Below, piece after piece: positions 26,201-38,464 of a stretch of 64,000 nt of DNA (position 1 is the stretch's first letter; every line of letters begins with the position of its first letter). A model generated the notes under the pieces. It ran no database searches, was not told where the DNA came from, and was given only the letters and a program-made list of their open reading frames with translations. Both the position numbers and the translations under genes were made by a program. Source of the stretch: Sisyra terminalis. Its lineage: Eukaryota > Arthropoda > Insecta > Neuroptera > Sisyridae. The stretch covers positions 11,780,001 to 11,844,000 of the forward strand of contig OY292280.1 in assembly GCA_958496175.1 (NCBI GenBank), in the 5' to 3' direction.

Positions 26201-29200
26201 CATGTCAAACATCGAATATTGTTCGAATCGGTTTCCAAATTAGCCAAAGTTAAGTCTTGGGCGGCTTGACTTGTGGGATCAGTCATTAAGGTTTCTTCTC
26301 CAGTAACAATTTCCTTAATATGGTAAATGTATTCTTTTTTTCTTGAAGTGATTTCTAAAAATGATTATTTTCAAAAGGTCTCATAGAAAGGGTCTAGCAG
26401 GATCCACATGGCGAGTTGGTCCCCAAATAGGAACCTACATCGAAACTTATGTTACAATATCGGCTTGATATACAAACACATTTTATATACTTTTCGCGAC
26501 CAAATTCCTCTTTGACCTGGAGATATGGGCAAAAATGTTCCCCCGCATGGCTATTTTTCAAAGTTATATATCTCAAAAACTAATTAAGCTAGAGAAGTGA
26601 AACCAACGCAAGGTTTTAGATTATTTTACAGAGTATATCATATATTTTTTTGAAATTTTTAGGAAAAAAAATTATACAAAAAAAACCCAAAAAACAAATG
26701 AAATAATTATTTTTTATGTGTTCTCTGACAGTGACAATCACGAAAAAAATATATTTTATGCTTCTACATGAGCACTATAACTCATAAAAATTGCGTGAAA
26801 AAATAGTTGGTGCAACACCTTGAAAAAAAAATAAAATGTGATTTACGCCTAATAGTATACCTCAGTTTTATTTTTTTTTCGAAGTGTTGCACCAATTTTT
26901 TTTTTTACAAAACTTCAATAAAAAATAGGTCACATATAGGAGCAAAACATATATTATTTTCATAATTGTAAATCACAGGAAACACAAAAAAAAGTATTTT
27001 TTTTGTTTTTCTATATTTACTCTTAAGATAATTACTTTCAAGAATCGAAATAATTATCCCAAAAGAAAAGAAAAACCATGTAGTGATCAATTTTCATTAA
27101 AATAAAAAAAAAAAATATCGTCACTGTTATGATTTATTACAACTGGAATTTTGTGAAAAAAAAATTGGTGCAACACTTCGAAAAAAAAATAAAATCGGGG
27201 TATACTATTAGGCGTAAATTAAATTTTATTTTTTTTGAAGGTGTCGCACCAACTATTTTTTCACGCAATTTTTATGAGTTATAGTGCTCATGTAGAAGCA
27301 TAAAATATATTTTTTTCGTGATTGTCATTGTCAGAAAACACATAAAAAAAAATATTTCATTTGTTTTTTGGGTTTTTTTTGTATAATTTTTTTTTTCTAA
27401 AAATTTCAAAAAAATATATGATATACTCTGTAAAATAATCTAAAGCCTTGCGTTGGTTTCACTTCTCTAGCTTAATTAGTTTTTGAGGTATATAACTTTG
27501 AAAAATAGGCATGCGGGCGGACATTTTTGCCCATATTTCAAGGTCAAAGAGAAATTTGGTCGCGAAAAGGGCTCATGTGTACTTTAGCACACCCACAATC
27601 TGGCAACGTTGCATTTTCGACTTTGTTTTTAATTTAATTCGCGATTAAATCGGTCCGTAATGAAAATTTAGCCACAAAAGAGAGAATTATACCATATTAG
27701 AATTAAATCAGTAAAAAAATCGCGAATTAAATTAAAAACAAAGTCGAAAATGCAACGTTACCAGATTGTGGGTGTGCTAAAGTACACTTGAGCCGCGAAA
27801 AGTATATAAAATGTGTTAGTATATCAAGCCGATATTTTAACATAAGTTTCGATATAGGTTACTATTTGGGGGTCAACTTGCCATGTGGATCACGCTAGAC
27901 CCTTTGAAGATATATGGCAAGTGGACAACAAAAATTTAAAACTATTTCCTAATTTAAGCATAATACTTCTTTGGTTTCGGTAGGATACTACATATTATAT
28001 GAATTAACTGTTTATCAATACAGCAAGAGTCACTTGATCGAAAAATACTTATCGAAAACATTTAGTTCGAAGGTATGACTTCAAAAAAACGCCAAATCTT
28101 TAAATTTTTGTTGGTCATTTACCATAAGGTGATTTCAATGATAGTTACGAGAATTTGCTCTTGAAGATTTGAAATACCATACTAGAAAATGAGTTAGGGA
28201 ACTAACGACGACAAGTGCTGAGTTGATTGCAACAAATGCTGGTTCGATATCTATATACTTTTCTGAAAGGAATTAATTGGATTGTTAAATTGATACAAGA
28301 AAATTACAATGAACTTAATTAAGTAGTTGTATTGGAAGCATAGAAAACTTGCTAGTAATACTGAAAATTCGGTTGCAGGAGTCTAAAATAATTTATTTAC
28401 CATCAATAATAGTTCCACCAGTGTCGCATAATAGCAAACTGTATTTTCCTGGTGATTTCAAATTGTCAACTTGAGTCGCCAAAACGCAAAGATTCCCGTA
28501 GGAGTTCATAGCAAATAAACGATTTACATGTAAAACATTAACCTGGAATAATAGTTTTTAATTTCTTAATAATCGGTAACAATTATAATTGTAGAAACCA
28601 TATTTGAATGGGTGTCCCAAAATGTGACCGAGATCCCATTAGGAGTCCAGATTCCTGTACTAAAGACCAGCGTGTGTTTAAAATAACACCATTGATACTG
28701 AGGGTGTATGTTGGCGAAAAAAATATGAGAATCGACAGTGATTGCCAATCGTAAACCACCTCCTTCCCAAGCACAAGAAGAAATCTTCCTTCCTGGCAAT
28801 TTCAGCATTCGCAAGTACTAAAACAAATCATTGGAAAAGTGCTCGAAAAGTGCTATTATTGGACTCCTTACCGATCCCATGTTATCATAAAATTGAATTC
28901 CGATTTTTTCGCCGGTGTTTGTCTTATCTTTGCGATCGCAACCAATTGCTATCATGGACGCATTATGGTTCCAATCGGCAAAACAAACATGCATATTTAC
29001 CTTAAAGGTGACCGGATCTAAAAAATTTGCTTGTAAAAAATAAAAAAATGGAAATAAGAAGGAATATGCGAACCATCATCGTTGATATCTCGGTATAAAA
29101 ATATTTGACCACTTTCACAAGCGATCAGCAAAGTTGGGCAATCTTGACCCACATATCCATACCTTCCATCATACCACTTTAAAGCTACTATTTCACCAGA

Positions 29201-32200
29201 TCCCGTCACAGAAGTTGCTTTACCTTTCTTATCCAAATATGAATTATTGAGTTTCATCTAAAATAATTAAATTTTAAAACTATTAAATGAAAAAAGTGTG
29301 TCTATTTGTAGTCCCAGAGCTACTGGGCTAAAGCTACAATAGTTATTTTCGATACATATGCGTAAAGTGAGGTTTTCTAGTAGGTTGAAATTGATGCACG
29401 AGCTGAAGGGACTGATCATACACAACGAGATCGAGTGCGCTGTGTAACCCCACAAGGCCGCCAGGCGAGTGGGGGAAGGCGCACGAGATCTCGTTGTATA
29501 TGATCAGTCCCTTTAGCAAGTGTCTCAATTTCGTCCTACTAGGTACCTCACTTTAAGCATAAGTATCGAACAACATTTTTGTAACGACTGCTTCTAAAGT
29601 TGAACTTTCGTGCGTTGTGTGGCGGGGGTAAAGAGCCGTTTTCTCATCATTCTTACTATAGAGTTGAAATTTTTCATATATAAATAACAATAATTAATTT
29701 CTCAATCTCTTTCTGTGGAACTTTAGAAGCAGTCGTTACAAAAATTTTGTTCGATACTTATGCTTAAAGTGAGGTACCTAGTAGGACGAAATTGAGACAC
29801 TTGCTAAAGGGACTGATCATATACAACGAGATCTCGTGCGCCTTCCCCCACTCGCCTGGCGGCCTTGTGGGGTTACACAGCGCACTCGATCTCGTTGTGT
29901 ATGATCAGTCCCTTCAGCTCGTGCATCAATTTCATCCTACTAGAAAACCTCACTTTACGCATATGTATCGAAAATAACTAATTTCTTATCAAAGTTTATT
30001 TAGGTATCAATTTATTTTACTTTTTCGCACTGTTATTTACTTTCACGCACAGTTTCTCTACTTTCGCGCACGCTTGCCACCACGATGAGAAAACGGCTCT
30101 TTACCCCCGCCACACAACGCACGAAAGTTCAACTTTAGAAGCAGTCGTTACAAAAAAAATATATTGTTCTCTTTATTTTTATCAATTACCATAAAATTTC
30201 CTTGGTTATCATACAAATGTAATTGGCTATTTGCGACACTAAATAACAACATATTTGCATCAGGAGACCATTGCACTCCTGTTAAGTTCGTATCTTTTAA
30301 TTCCTTTCCCCAGATTCGATTCCCGTTAGCCGCTCCCACAATCACAGCACCTACATTAGAAAAAAAAGAAGGTATAATATATAAAATATATTATCTATGT
30401 AATATAATTTACAAAAGTAAACTATAAACACAAATTTGAACAAAAGTTCAAACAAATGAATTAGATATATTGCCAAGAAATGATTGCCAAGCAATCTTCG
30501 TAAGTAGTCATCAAGTAACTTATTCCATAGCAATTATGGTGCGATCCACTGAACAGTTTCACTGTTTATATGATATATAAAATATATTGTCATCTTATTT
30601 ATGTAGTATAATTGGCTCAAGTGCACTTTAGCACACCCACAATCTGGCAACGTTGCATTTTCGACTTTGTTTTAATTTAATTCGCGATTAAATCGGTCCA
30701 TAATGAAAATTTAGGCACAAAAGAGAGAAAGAGAGAAAAGAGAGAAACTATTCAGCCAACGAAAAAATCTAATTTGATACTTATAACAAAAACTTCAATT
30801 CTTTTCCATAGCAATCTTATTTACATTAGAAATTATAAAATATTACTATGTTATTTGTATTAGAAACTATTTTTTTTCAATCATACAACTTTCCTTTCAT
30901 TAATTAACGCTTTTAATCATCAAAATATAAGTTTTGTATGATGAGTGAAAAGCTATATCGAAATATTGACGCCACGCCTTATGCGCCTGCGCTTTTCTTT
31001 TATGGTAAAACAAAACACCTGAAATAAAAAAGAAAAACGTTTTCCTTACCATCTTCATAAACTATACAAATTTTGTTTCCATCCGAACTCCAAGCCATTC
31101 CGCTAACAGTCGATTTATTTCGGTTGTTTAACATTTCCTCATACCAAATACCCTAGTAAAAATAATTTAATTAACATTTACTTTTCGGTTATTAAAAAAA
31201 AACGATTGAGTTTTTTAAATCCCAATCCAATTACGAACATTGGAATGTCATTTGGACAAAATGTTACCATTCAATCGACTCTTCTTAATACAATGCAATG
31301 TTTAAAGGATAAGAATTTATATAACAATTTATTCTACCTTCTTATATATAAATTGGCTATCTGGCCATGCGTCCGTGCAGAATGGGCTATGCGCATACGC
31401 TCTGTTATCCCCACTTACGCATTCAAAACTTTGGTAAGGGTACTTTCTCACTAATGTATTTATTTGAATACGTATTTCTGATTTTCAGGTTTACAATATT
31501 TGAAAGCCAAAAAACATAATGCTCACTTATAAACTTAACTTAACCTTTTCTGATATATCTACTTATCAGAGTTAAAATTTTTAAGTAGACTCTAAGTTTT
31601 TGTTTCATAGGATAAATCAACTTTGCTTTATATTAAGCAGTAATAACGATTCGCTTTTAACGAACTTTGATTGATTATTAAATTTGAAATTTCGATTGTT
31701 TATTAAACGTTATCCCTTACAAACTTTGTTACCGTCTTTTACTGTTTTAGGGGAGAAATTTTCAAAAACCCTTTCTTATTATATATCTGCATTAGGATGA
31801 TTTTTTTTTTTTGACTTTTTTTTTTTTTTTGGTCCCATCGTGAAATTTTGTTGGAAATACCAAAAAAAAATTCTCTGAAAGTTTGAGCCCTTAATATTAA
31901 TTTTAAGTTCTTGACCAAGACGTGTAAAGATTTCCCATTGAAAATACACGGAAACTCTGATTTTTTATTTTTAAATTTCTATATCTCAGCGGCATTTCAT
32001 GGAATCGCTTTTACCGAAGATGGGTTTTTCTCAGAATTAAACGCTCTACAAAAGTGCCCATTGCGACAAAGTCGTAACTCACACCGGTGAGGTAGTACGG
32101 GCCACTGAACCTGATTTTTCCATAAAATTCGCGTTTTTTTTTGCATTTATCTCGTAAATAACAAGAGCTACGGAAAAATTATCAATGAAAAACTTGTAGA

Positions 32201-32947
32201 GAATTTGATTTCCTACAAAAAAGGTCCTGTAGACCAAATCACGAAGATCAATATTAAACGAGATATTAAGCCTTGAATTTTATGGAAAAATCAGGTTCAG
32301 TGACCCGTACTACCTTAGAAGAAAATATATTAATTAAAATATTAGAAAAAACCCTTTTTTAATTAACTAATTAACAATTTGCGAGTGGTCGTACAAGTTG
32401 GCCCGCTTTAAATGGCTTATCCAAATCCTCGGTTTCGGCTGTTTTTGGCCGAAACCGAAAGTACTAACACTGTTAGTAGGAGAATTGTTCATACCTTGTA
32501 TAGCATCCATACTATTATCACTCCATTACTATCACTTGTGGTCAGTTTATCGAGGTGTTCATTCCAAACAATCACCTGGACAGCCTCCGAATGTCCTTCC
32601 AATGTAAGATTCATCGATAAATTGCTGGGTAAAGGAGCACTACGTGAGGACTGATGGTCCTCGTTTGCCCCATTTTGTGTTGCATTTCCTCCTAAAATCA
32701 TTGAAACAAGTAATAAATAAATTACGAAAAAAAACAAGTATTACCAGAATCCAATTTGAGAACTTTAAGCAACCCATGTTCACCCCCAATTGCCACGAAA
32801 CCCTCCGTTTTGTGCCAATCAATACAATTTAATTTTGTATTGTTTGGAATTGCAATCTAAAATTTGGAAAAATCACATACATTTTGGTAATTATAATGTT
32901 GAGAATCGCATATTTTTTATTACCTTTTTACTTAAATACGTATGCAT
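20267..32947 (-). CDS. Wdr35: WDR35 / IFT121, intraflagellar transport-A subunit, 16 exons
   Basis: Exons on the minus strand: 32947-32924, 32856-32745, 32691-32495, 31152-31050, 30350-30190, 29257-29074, 29017-28872, 28817-28599, 28542-28401, 28262-28149, 26354-26063, 26004-25339, 23106-22767, 22717-22505, 21004-20639, 20581-20267. They sum to 3594 nt, 1197 aa plus stop, matching vertebrate WDR35 (~1180). Roughly residues 1-620 are WD40 repeats (e.g. [30 protein letters not shown]-like TFWDTHSN), 640-1090 are helical TPR-like repeats ([15 protein letters not shown]), and the C-terminus (from 1125) has paired Cys motifs CVHC, CPSC, CSNC and CALC, likely zinc-binding. IFT-A drives retrograde ciliary transport and membrane-protein entry. 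The start MHTYLSKK is an 8-residue exon matched to the family's N-terminus. Donors of exons 6 (GTTCGC), 8 (GTTTCT) and 14 (GTCAGT) are weak, so those ends are a little less certain. Several introns hold long hairpin elements. Confidence 0.95.
21258..22451. repeat. 1.2-kb hairpin in WDR35 intron 14
   Basis: Left arm AGAGCCAGTAACACAAG...; right arm ...CTTGTGTTACTGGCTCT; arms of roughly 590 bp pair almost throughout. It fills most of the intron, ending about 50 bp from exon 14. Mirror open frames such as 21203-21445 and 22264-22479 come from its two arms. Clean target duplication not seen. Confidence 0.8.
23149..23863. mobile_element. TTAA-flanked GGGTGGATCA element, copy 1
   Basis: Inverted ends GGGTGGATCACC and GATGATCCACCC, flanked by TTAA on both sides; 715 bp in WDR35 intron 12. 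A second, truncated copy is at 42545-43196 in TBPH. Confidence 0.65.
23883..25256. mobile_element. 1.37-kb TA-flanked element with decayed coding fragment, copy 1
   Basis: Inverted ends GTCTAGGATCCCACTGCAGA / TCTGCAGTGGGATCCTAGAC with TA on both sides, as in Tc1/mariner-type insertions. Further inverted blocks occur inside (e.g. GTGGCCGCTAGTATTTTTAA). It holds a coding remnant at 24430-24725. Fills WDR35 intron 12 beside the TTAA element. Confidence 0.7.
24430..24725 (-). pseudogene. Coding remnant inside TA element, copy 1
   Basis: The minus-strand frame includes [20 protein letters not shown], then [20 protein letters not shown] and [15 protein letters not shown], then a TGA where copy 2 reads TCA. 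From memory, the 'P-L-S-L ... KTDKS ... IDG' pattern recalls a large, poorly characterised family of multi-copy animal proteins; I cannot name it with confidence. No start signal or full domain is left. Confidence 0.5.
26387..27905. repeat. 1.5-kb hairpin in WDR35 intron 10
   Basis: Left arm AAAGGGTCTAGCAGGATCCA..., right arm ...CGTGATCCACATGGC in reverse complement ending at CTAGACCCTTT. The right arm is interrupted by a MITE-H (27570-27794). It starts about 30 bp from the acceptor of exon 11. Confidence 0.8.
27570..27794. mobile_element. MITE-H copy nested in a hairpin arm
   Basis: Perfect 8-bp flanks GCGAAAAG (27562-27569, 27795-27802). The other arm of the hairpin (near 26495) has the uninterrupted TTTTCGCGACC, confirming both boundaries. 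Confidence 0.9.
29340..30158. repeat. Composite hairpin filling WDR35 intron 5
   Basis: 29340-29980 is a palindrome centred near 29660 (ends TAGTTATTTTCGATACATAT and its reverse complement). A second block, TTGTAACGACTGCTTCTAAA plus CGGGGGTAAAGAGCCG, occurs at 29569-29648 and inverted at 30083-30155. Only ~30 bp separate it from exon 5. Confidence 0.7.
30368..30735. mobile_element. FB-R fragment and a truncated MITE-H
   Basis: 30368-30610 is an FB-R piece (TTTGAACAAAAGTTCAAACAA ... GATCCACTG). 30614-30735 is the left part of a MITE-H that stops in its centre at AAAGAGAGAAAGAGAG and has no right end. Confidence 0.6.
31793..32317. mobile_element. Half copy of the AGGGTGATTTT hairpin element
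   Basis: Starts TTAGGATGATTTT and matches one arm of 44804-45843 through CTCACACCGGTGAGGTAGTA and GAGATATTAAGCCTTGAATT. Located in WDR35 intron 3. Confidence 0.65.
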
Positions 32948-33628
32948 TTTTGCGAAATTAAATTTTTGTATACATGGAATATTAGTTTGGAAACCATGGA
33001 AACCTGTTGACATTCGCTATACGCATGCGGATTTATTTCAAAAATGGAATTCGTGGGTGTACACAGGTGCACAGGTAAAAGTGATCTAAACGATCCAAAG
33101 GATCCAAAGTGATCAAATCTAAAAATTAGTTTCTCAAAAATATAAAGCTACAACGCTTTTTGTAGTATTTAAAAACAATGGTTTTTCTAAAAGATTTAAG
33201 CACAATAAATTCTAACTTTTTTTTTTTAACTAATCATTTATACCGTAATAATTACGGAATAATTAATTTAAATAATTATCTTAAACTCTATTAAATCTGG
33301 TTCCCACAACCAGGCCTTATGTTTTCAAAACCCTTGAATTGTTTCAAATTCGTCGGTTTACCAGTTCTTGGATATTAGAAAATACGGGTCATGTCCCTTT
33401 TAAAGCCGTTAAATAATAATTAATTAGTGAAAATCGTGCATAGTATAGAAAACAAAATAGAAAATGCAACGTTGCTAAATTTGACGGTTCTAAAAGAGAT
33501 ATGAACTGATAATAGAAGATAGAAGATATATCTTTCTTCTAGATACTTGTCCACTAGAAAAATCCTCACACGAAAATTGCCCATATAGAAAATTCCTCAC
33601 ACTGAAATTATCGCACAATGGAAATCTC

Positions 33629-33853
33629 GGCTCATGTGTACTTTAGCGCACCCACAATCTGGCAATGTTGCATTTTCAACTTTATTTTTAATTTAATTCG
33701 CGATTAAATAGATCCATAATAAAAATTTAGCCACAAAAGAGAGAATTATACCATATTAGAATTGAATAAACAAAAATATCGCGAATTAAATTAAAAACAA
33801 ATTCAAAAATGCAACGTTGCTAGATTGTGGGTGTGCTAAAGTACACTTGAGCC
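33629..33853. mobile_element. MITE-H copy between duplicated blocks
   Basis: Complete 225-bp copy with CATGTG at the left end and CACTTG at the right. No 8-bp duplication remains, because it lies at the joint of two related blocks. Confidence 0.75.
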
Positions 33854-34211
33854 AATATATCATACTTCTAGAAGAGCAGATACTTGTCCACTAGAAAAAT
33901 CTTCACACGAAAGTTGCCCATATAGAAAATTCCTCACACTGAAATTATCACACAATGGAAATCTCTCTCACTTGGAAATTAACCTAAAGGAAAAAAAATG
34001 TTTTTTGAGTTCCAGTTATTTAAAACCTTCTGTACATCCACCGGGGACTATAATATATTAGTTATAATCCAGAAGGATAAAGTTTCAAGGTACATTAAAT
34101 TATTCGCGAAAGTGAATTCTTTTAAAATTAAAAATAATTTTAGAAAAATCCAAGGTTTTTATATCATAGCTTTTCAACAGGGGTTAAAGTAATAAAACGA
34201 ATAAAACAATT

Positions 34212-34375
34212 TTTTAAGTTGTTATTTACCGTCGCTTTGTAACTACTAAAGTCCTTTAGTGACTCTAGGGTTCATCTGTAATCGAGAAAAATGGAAAATT
34301 TGCTCGATACGAAGATCGAACCCAACAACTAGCAGTTTTGGGCTGGTCATCTTGACCACTCGGCCACCAGTAGGC
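34212..34375 (-). mobile_element. tRNA-like SINE, copy 3 (best preserved)
   Basis: On the minus strand it begins GCCTACTGGTGGCCGAGTGG, a good pol III A box (TGGCCGAGTGG), followed about 40 bases later by a B box (GGGTTCGATCTTCG). The 3' body ends CGACGGTAAATAACAACTTA with an A-rich tail. The head resembles a Leu/Ser-type tRNA, but the acceptor-stem 3' strand is missing, so it is not a tRNA gene. Confidence 0.65.
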
Positions 34376-34675
34376 TTGAATATAACAATTTATCATAAAA
34401 TAAAAACCAAGAATGAATTTATGGTTATTTTATGTTTCTAATAGATCTTTTTTTTATTAAATAGAAAATGCAACGTTGCTAAATTTGACGGTTCTAAATG
34501 GAATATGAAACGAAAATAGAATATAGAAGATATATCTTTCTTCTAGATGATCAGATACTTGTCCACTAGAAAAATCCTCACACGAAAGTTGCCCACATAG
34601 AAAATTCCTCACACTGAAATTATCGCACAATGGAAATCTCTTTCACATGGAAATTAACCTAAAGGAAAAAATGTT

Positions 34676-34844
34676 TTTTTTTAAATTGTTATTTACCGTT
34701 GGTTACCTACTAAGATCCTTTAGCGACTCTAGGGTTAATCAAATCCGTAATCGAGAAATATTGAAAATTTGCACGATATGAGGATCGAACCCACTACCTA
34801 CTAGTTTTGAACCGGTTACCTAGACCACTCGGCTACCAGTAGGC
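34676..34844 (-). mobile_element. tRNA-like SINE, copy 4
   Basis: GCCTACTGGTAGCCGAGTGG head and GGGTTCGATCCTC B box on the minus strand, tail ...ACGGTAAATAACAATTT. Came with copy 3 in the block duplication. Confidence 0.6.
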
Positions 34845-35524
34845 TTTTAATAGATCATGTTCAACCGATTTGGTTGGATTTCATTCCAGAAGTTTCGAGT
34901 AACAAATAAAAACATTGATTATACCTACGTAATATAGTTCATTCAATCGTTGTTGATAATTACAATGTATAGAATTAATTCTATGCATTAACAATAGATC
35001 AGCTGAGAATGTATGCTCTAACGAGTTTAGCACGTTATAGTATGCACATTTAAAACTATTCAAACTTACACTAACAAAAATATTTCTATACTAAGGTGAC
35101 ACTGATCTGGAAAGCTGAACTAATTTTATATTGACTTCGACTTCATTCTAAATTGCTAAAATGGCAATTAGTGGCATTTTTAAATCATTAAATTTACTAT
35201 GCCATTTCGCTTCAAAATGGCGGAAATGCTACTGAATGCAAAAAAAAAATGTTTTATTCAATATTTAATTTATTATTATTTTGTTATCAGTATTGTAAGT
35301 ATAACGATATTGAAATTGAATTAATAAAAAAGACAAAATTGAAGCTGAAACGTTAACAGATACTTATTGACCCTATTGACATCACTAAAAGGGGCATAAG
35401 GTCTTATTTTTTTAATATTATTTTCAGAAAACAATATATTATTTATATATTTATTATTGTTTCCGATCCTGTAGTTTATCTCCAATTTGTTGTAGTTCCG
35501 AGGAATTGGGGATCTTTTTTATTT

Positions 35525-35890
35525 TTCAATAATTTACACTTTATTTTTTGCAACGTTTCGTAGTTTATTACTGATTTTTCAAGTGGTTATAAATAACAGT
35601 ATAAATGTATAAAGAATGAACTATTATATATTATAATTTATATATATAGTTTTATGTTAAATATAAGATTTTTTGTTGGTGTAAGTCTTTTTAATGACTT
35701 AAATTATCAAAAAATGTTATATTTAACATAAAACGAAATTTCTATAATTAATTATATTATATAAAATAATTAAAATTTAGCAAATTTTGTTAAAACTTAT
35801 TCTTCATTCATTTATACTGTTATTTATAATCGCGTGAAAAAGCAGTAATAAAGTGCGAAACGTTGCCAAAAATAAAGTGTAAATTATTTA
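35525..35890. repeat. ~365-bp imperfect palindrome
   Basis: AATAATTTACACTTTATTTTT...TATAAATAACAGTATAAAT on the left and its inverted form on the right, with a diverged middle. An old hairpin element; no target duplication seen. The stretch 35900-37790 around it shows no gene or clear repeat. Confidence 0.55.
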
Positions 35891-37792
35891 AAAATAAAAT
35901 AGATATTTTTTTTGAAATAGGTTAGTAGTGTATTACAATACTTATAATAAAATAACATTTACTTACAGGATGAGGAAAATTAGCATGTTTGTTGTGGGTT
36001 AATTTTCATGTGAGGAATTTTTTAGTGGGCAACTATCATAAAATCCTTTCTTCTGATATGTATCTATACCATAAAACAAGGACAAACCTATTTTTGTTAC
36101 ACTCAACTATCCTACTTTAATCTCATTGTACTACTATCCAAAAAATAATTATTAATTACACATAAGATTGTGTTGATCTAAATAAGCTTCCAATTAGATC
36201 AACTACTCTGGGTACTTAAGTACAAGGACTCTGAAATAAAGAGGTGGAAAATAACGGGAATTTAGAAAATGGAATCCTAAAAATGTTATCCCAAGGAAGT
36301 AATTGTATGAAGAGAAATGATGATTTTCTAAAATTTCTACGAAGGGAAATATTTCGTGTCTGAGATTGGAGTTGAGATACGATCCATTGGTTTATTTCCA
36401 TGGTTATTATTTGCGACAAAATCAGAGTTGAAATTCACTTTGACAAAACATCACATTTTTGTGTTGAATTGTTTAAGTATAGCTATAAGTAAATGTACAG
36501 TGGTCAAATAAAGAGAGATATAGGATTGAATTTGGGTGAAGAAAAACACAACCGTTTTCGATATGAATAATTTCAATATTTCTCTGTTATAATTACAATA
36601 TAATAAATTCAAAAATCATTCTATTATTTCAAATACAACCAACATAGCACACATCAATCAATCGTTTTTTTCTATATCCTAAATAAAATATTATCTATTC
36701 ATATTATAGATAGGTACAACACTTGATCATAATGAATCAATATTTCATTTTATATTACAAATGTTTTGGGTATTTTTTAAACACAACATTCTGACTTAAA
36801 TTCACAACATTTCATATTAAAACTAATTGAAATAATACACAAATTATACTCATTTTCTGTGACTTTATCAATAAAATCAAAGCACAAGAACTCTCCACAT
36901 TCACAAACATTAACGAGAATCGATTATAATTTTCATATAGTCACAAATAATAATAATCGCAATAATACTTTGCATTTGATTGTATCTTTGTTTCGGTCAA
37001 TATTCCAACCAATAATAAAAATTAAATTTAAACAAAATTAATGAAATGTAACAGAAGAAAACAGTAACGGAAAAATGATAATACAGCTTTAATTTTCGTT
37101 TGTAAAATCAACCGGTTTAATGCCACTATTTTCGGTAGGTTGATTGTGTCAATGAATCTTCAACGGTTTGTACCGCAATAGACAAAAGCTTTAATTACGT
37201 CAGAGTACCCATATTTGTTCACCAATTCCATGATTATCCAGCAAAAACGTATCCGGTTTTGGGGCATTTTTCAAAAAACATCAATACTGAAAAATTCGAA
37301 TTACTCGACATATTCACTCGATTCAATTACTCAACTCATTCACTCGTTTGAATTACTCTTGTCGTAGAAAATTTGGATCATAGAAGGCAAGAAAGGTGCG
37401 ATTTTAATTTTAGGACATTAAAAGATACGTTTTTGCTTTTCTTCTAAGAAAATGCCTCATTATTTGAATTATAATTTTGAATAAGAATCTATAAAGTCCA
37501 ACAAATAAATCAACAATATTGAGAAATATATCGTGAAGGACCAACCGATTGCAACAATAGTAATAATTTTCTTTCACCATGTTTGCAAGCATGGATATAC
37601 TTAAATACTTTGCATAAGTACTATAATTAAATATAGATATAGTTATGGTATACTTTTACGAACATTTCCTCGAATTTCCATGTGTGGGTACTCTGTTGAA
37701 ATACCGAAATATTATTGATCTTATGTGTGATTTTCACTTGGAAACCAATAACATGACTTTTTCATCAATAATAATGAAAACCTCTTGTTTCT

Positions 37793-38035
37793 ATTGCGAC
37801 TATCCGGTAATCCCCAGTAATCCGAACCCTGTATAATTCGATATCTGCAGTAATCTAAAATGCCTATAAACATACATACAATTTTAATAAGTTTATAATT
37901 TGTCGGATTACACGGTACTCCTGTTGAAAAGAGTTCCAAACTACAAAGGGTCAATGATAGTACTTTATAGCCCGAAAAATTCGATAATCCGACAATGTTT
38001 TGCAAAACGTTTATCGTATTACCTCGGGGCTAATG
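37793..38035. mobile_element. Diverged pogo-like MITE
   Basis: Shares TTTGTCGGATTACA..GGTACTC and the CCGAAAAATTCGATAATCCGA block with 3250-3400, plus GGTAATCC/GGATTACC-type ends. No intact TA-flanked end. Confidence 0.45.
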
Positions 38036-38464
38036 ATACTATTGTTAAAACCACAGTAAATTTAGCGTAGAACTCATTGAAAATAATGAATAAATGCTTT
38101 TAAATGTTCTCAAAATTAGGAACCATTCCAAGGTTCCATCATTCTGTATTACTTACTTGATTACAAATTCACAATTGAAAATACAATACATATAAAAAAG
38201 AAGTTTATTAATAGATTCGTGTACTGAGATATTTGGGAACAAAGGATTTTTTTTTGTATTTACAGTTGTGAATTTATAATTAAATAAGCCATAAAATTGA
38301 GGTAAGAAACTGTGCGCTATAATTATTTCCAATTTTACGATAATTTACTATTTAATTGTTCAGAAAACTTATATCAAACTTGCGGTAACAAAAACCATTG
38401 ACACCAAAACTGATTTAACATCTCTTAAGTAGCAAAAAATTGGTTGATTTTTTTTTTTTAATAA

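Larger units (their letters stand above)
33440..34850. repeat. Duplicated block carrying a SINE
   Basis: Shared order at ~33445-34375 and ~34463-34844: AAATGCAACGTTGCTAAATT, AGATACTTGTCCACTAGAAA, AAATTCCTCACACTGAAATT, AATTAACCTAAAGGAAAAAA, then a minus-strand SINE. Part of the first unit is itself repeated around the MITE-H at 33629-33853. Intergenic between WDR35 and TBPH. Confidence 0.7.

Noticed and set aside
29343..29977. Two nearly identical 61-codon frames on opposite strands
   Set aside because: Arms of the intron 5 hairpin; identity reflects the palindrome.
31206..31454. 82-codon plus-strand frame in WDR35 intron 3
   Set aside because: Antisense to a large gene, no domain, no splice signals.
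34280..34375. Functional tRNA gene on the minus strand
   Set aside because: A and B boxes are present, but there is no matching acceptor stem and the same unit recurs with a SINE body and tail.
33520..34670. Possible CRISPR-like array (repeated CTCACAC units)
   Set aside because: Unequal spacing, only three units, eukaryotic intergenic context; these are tandem duplications.
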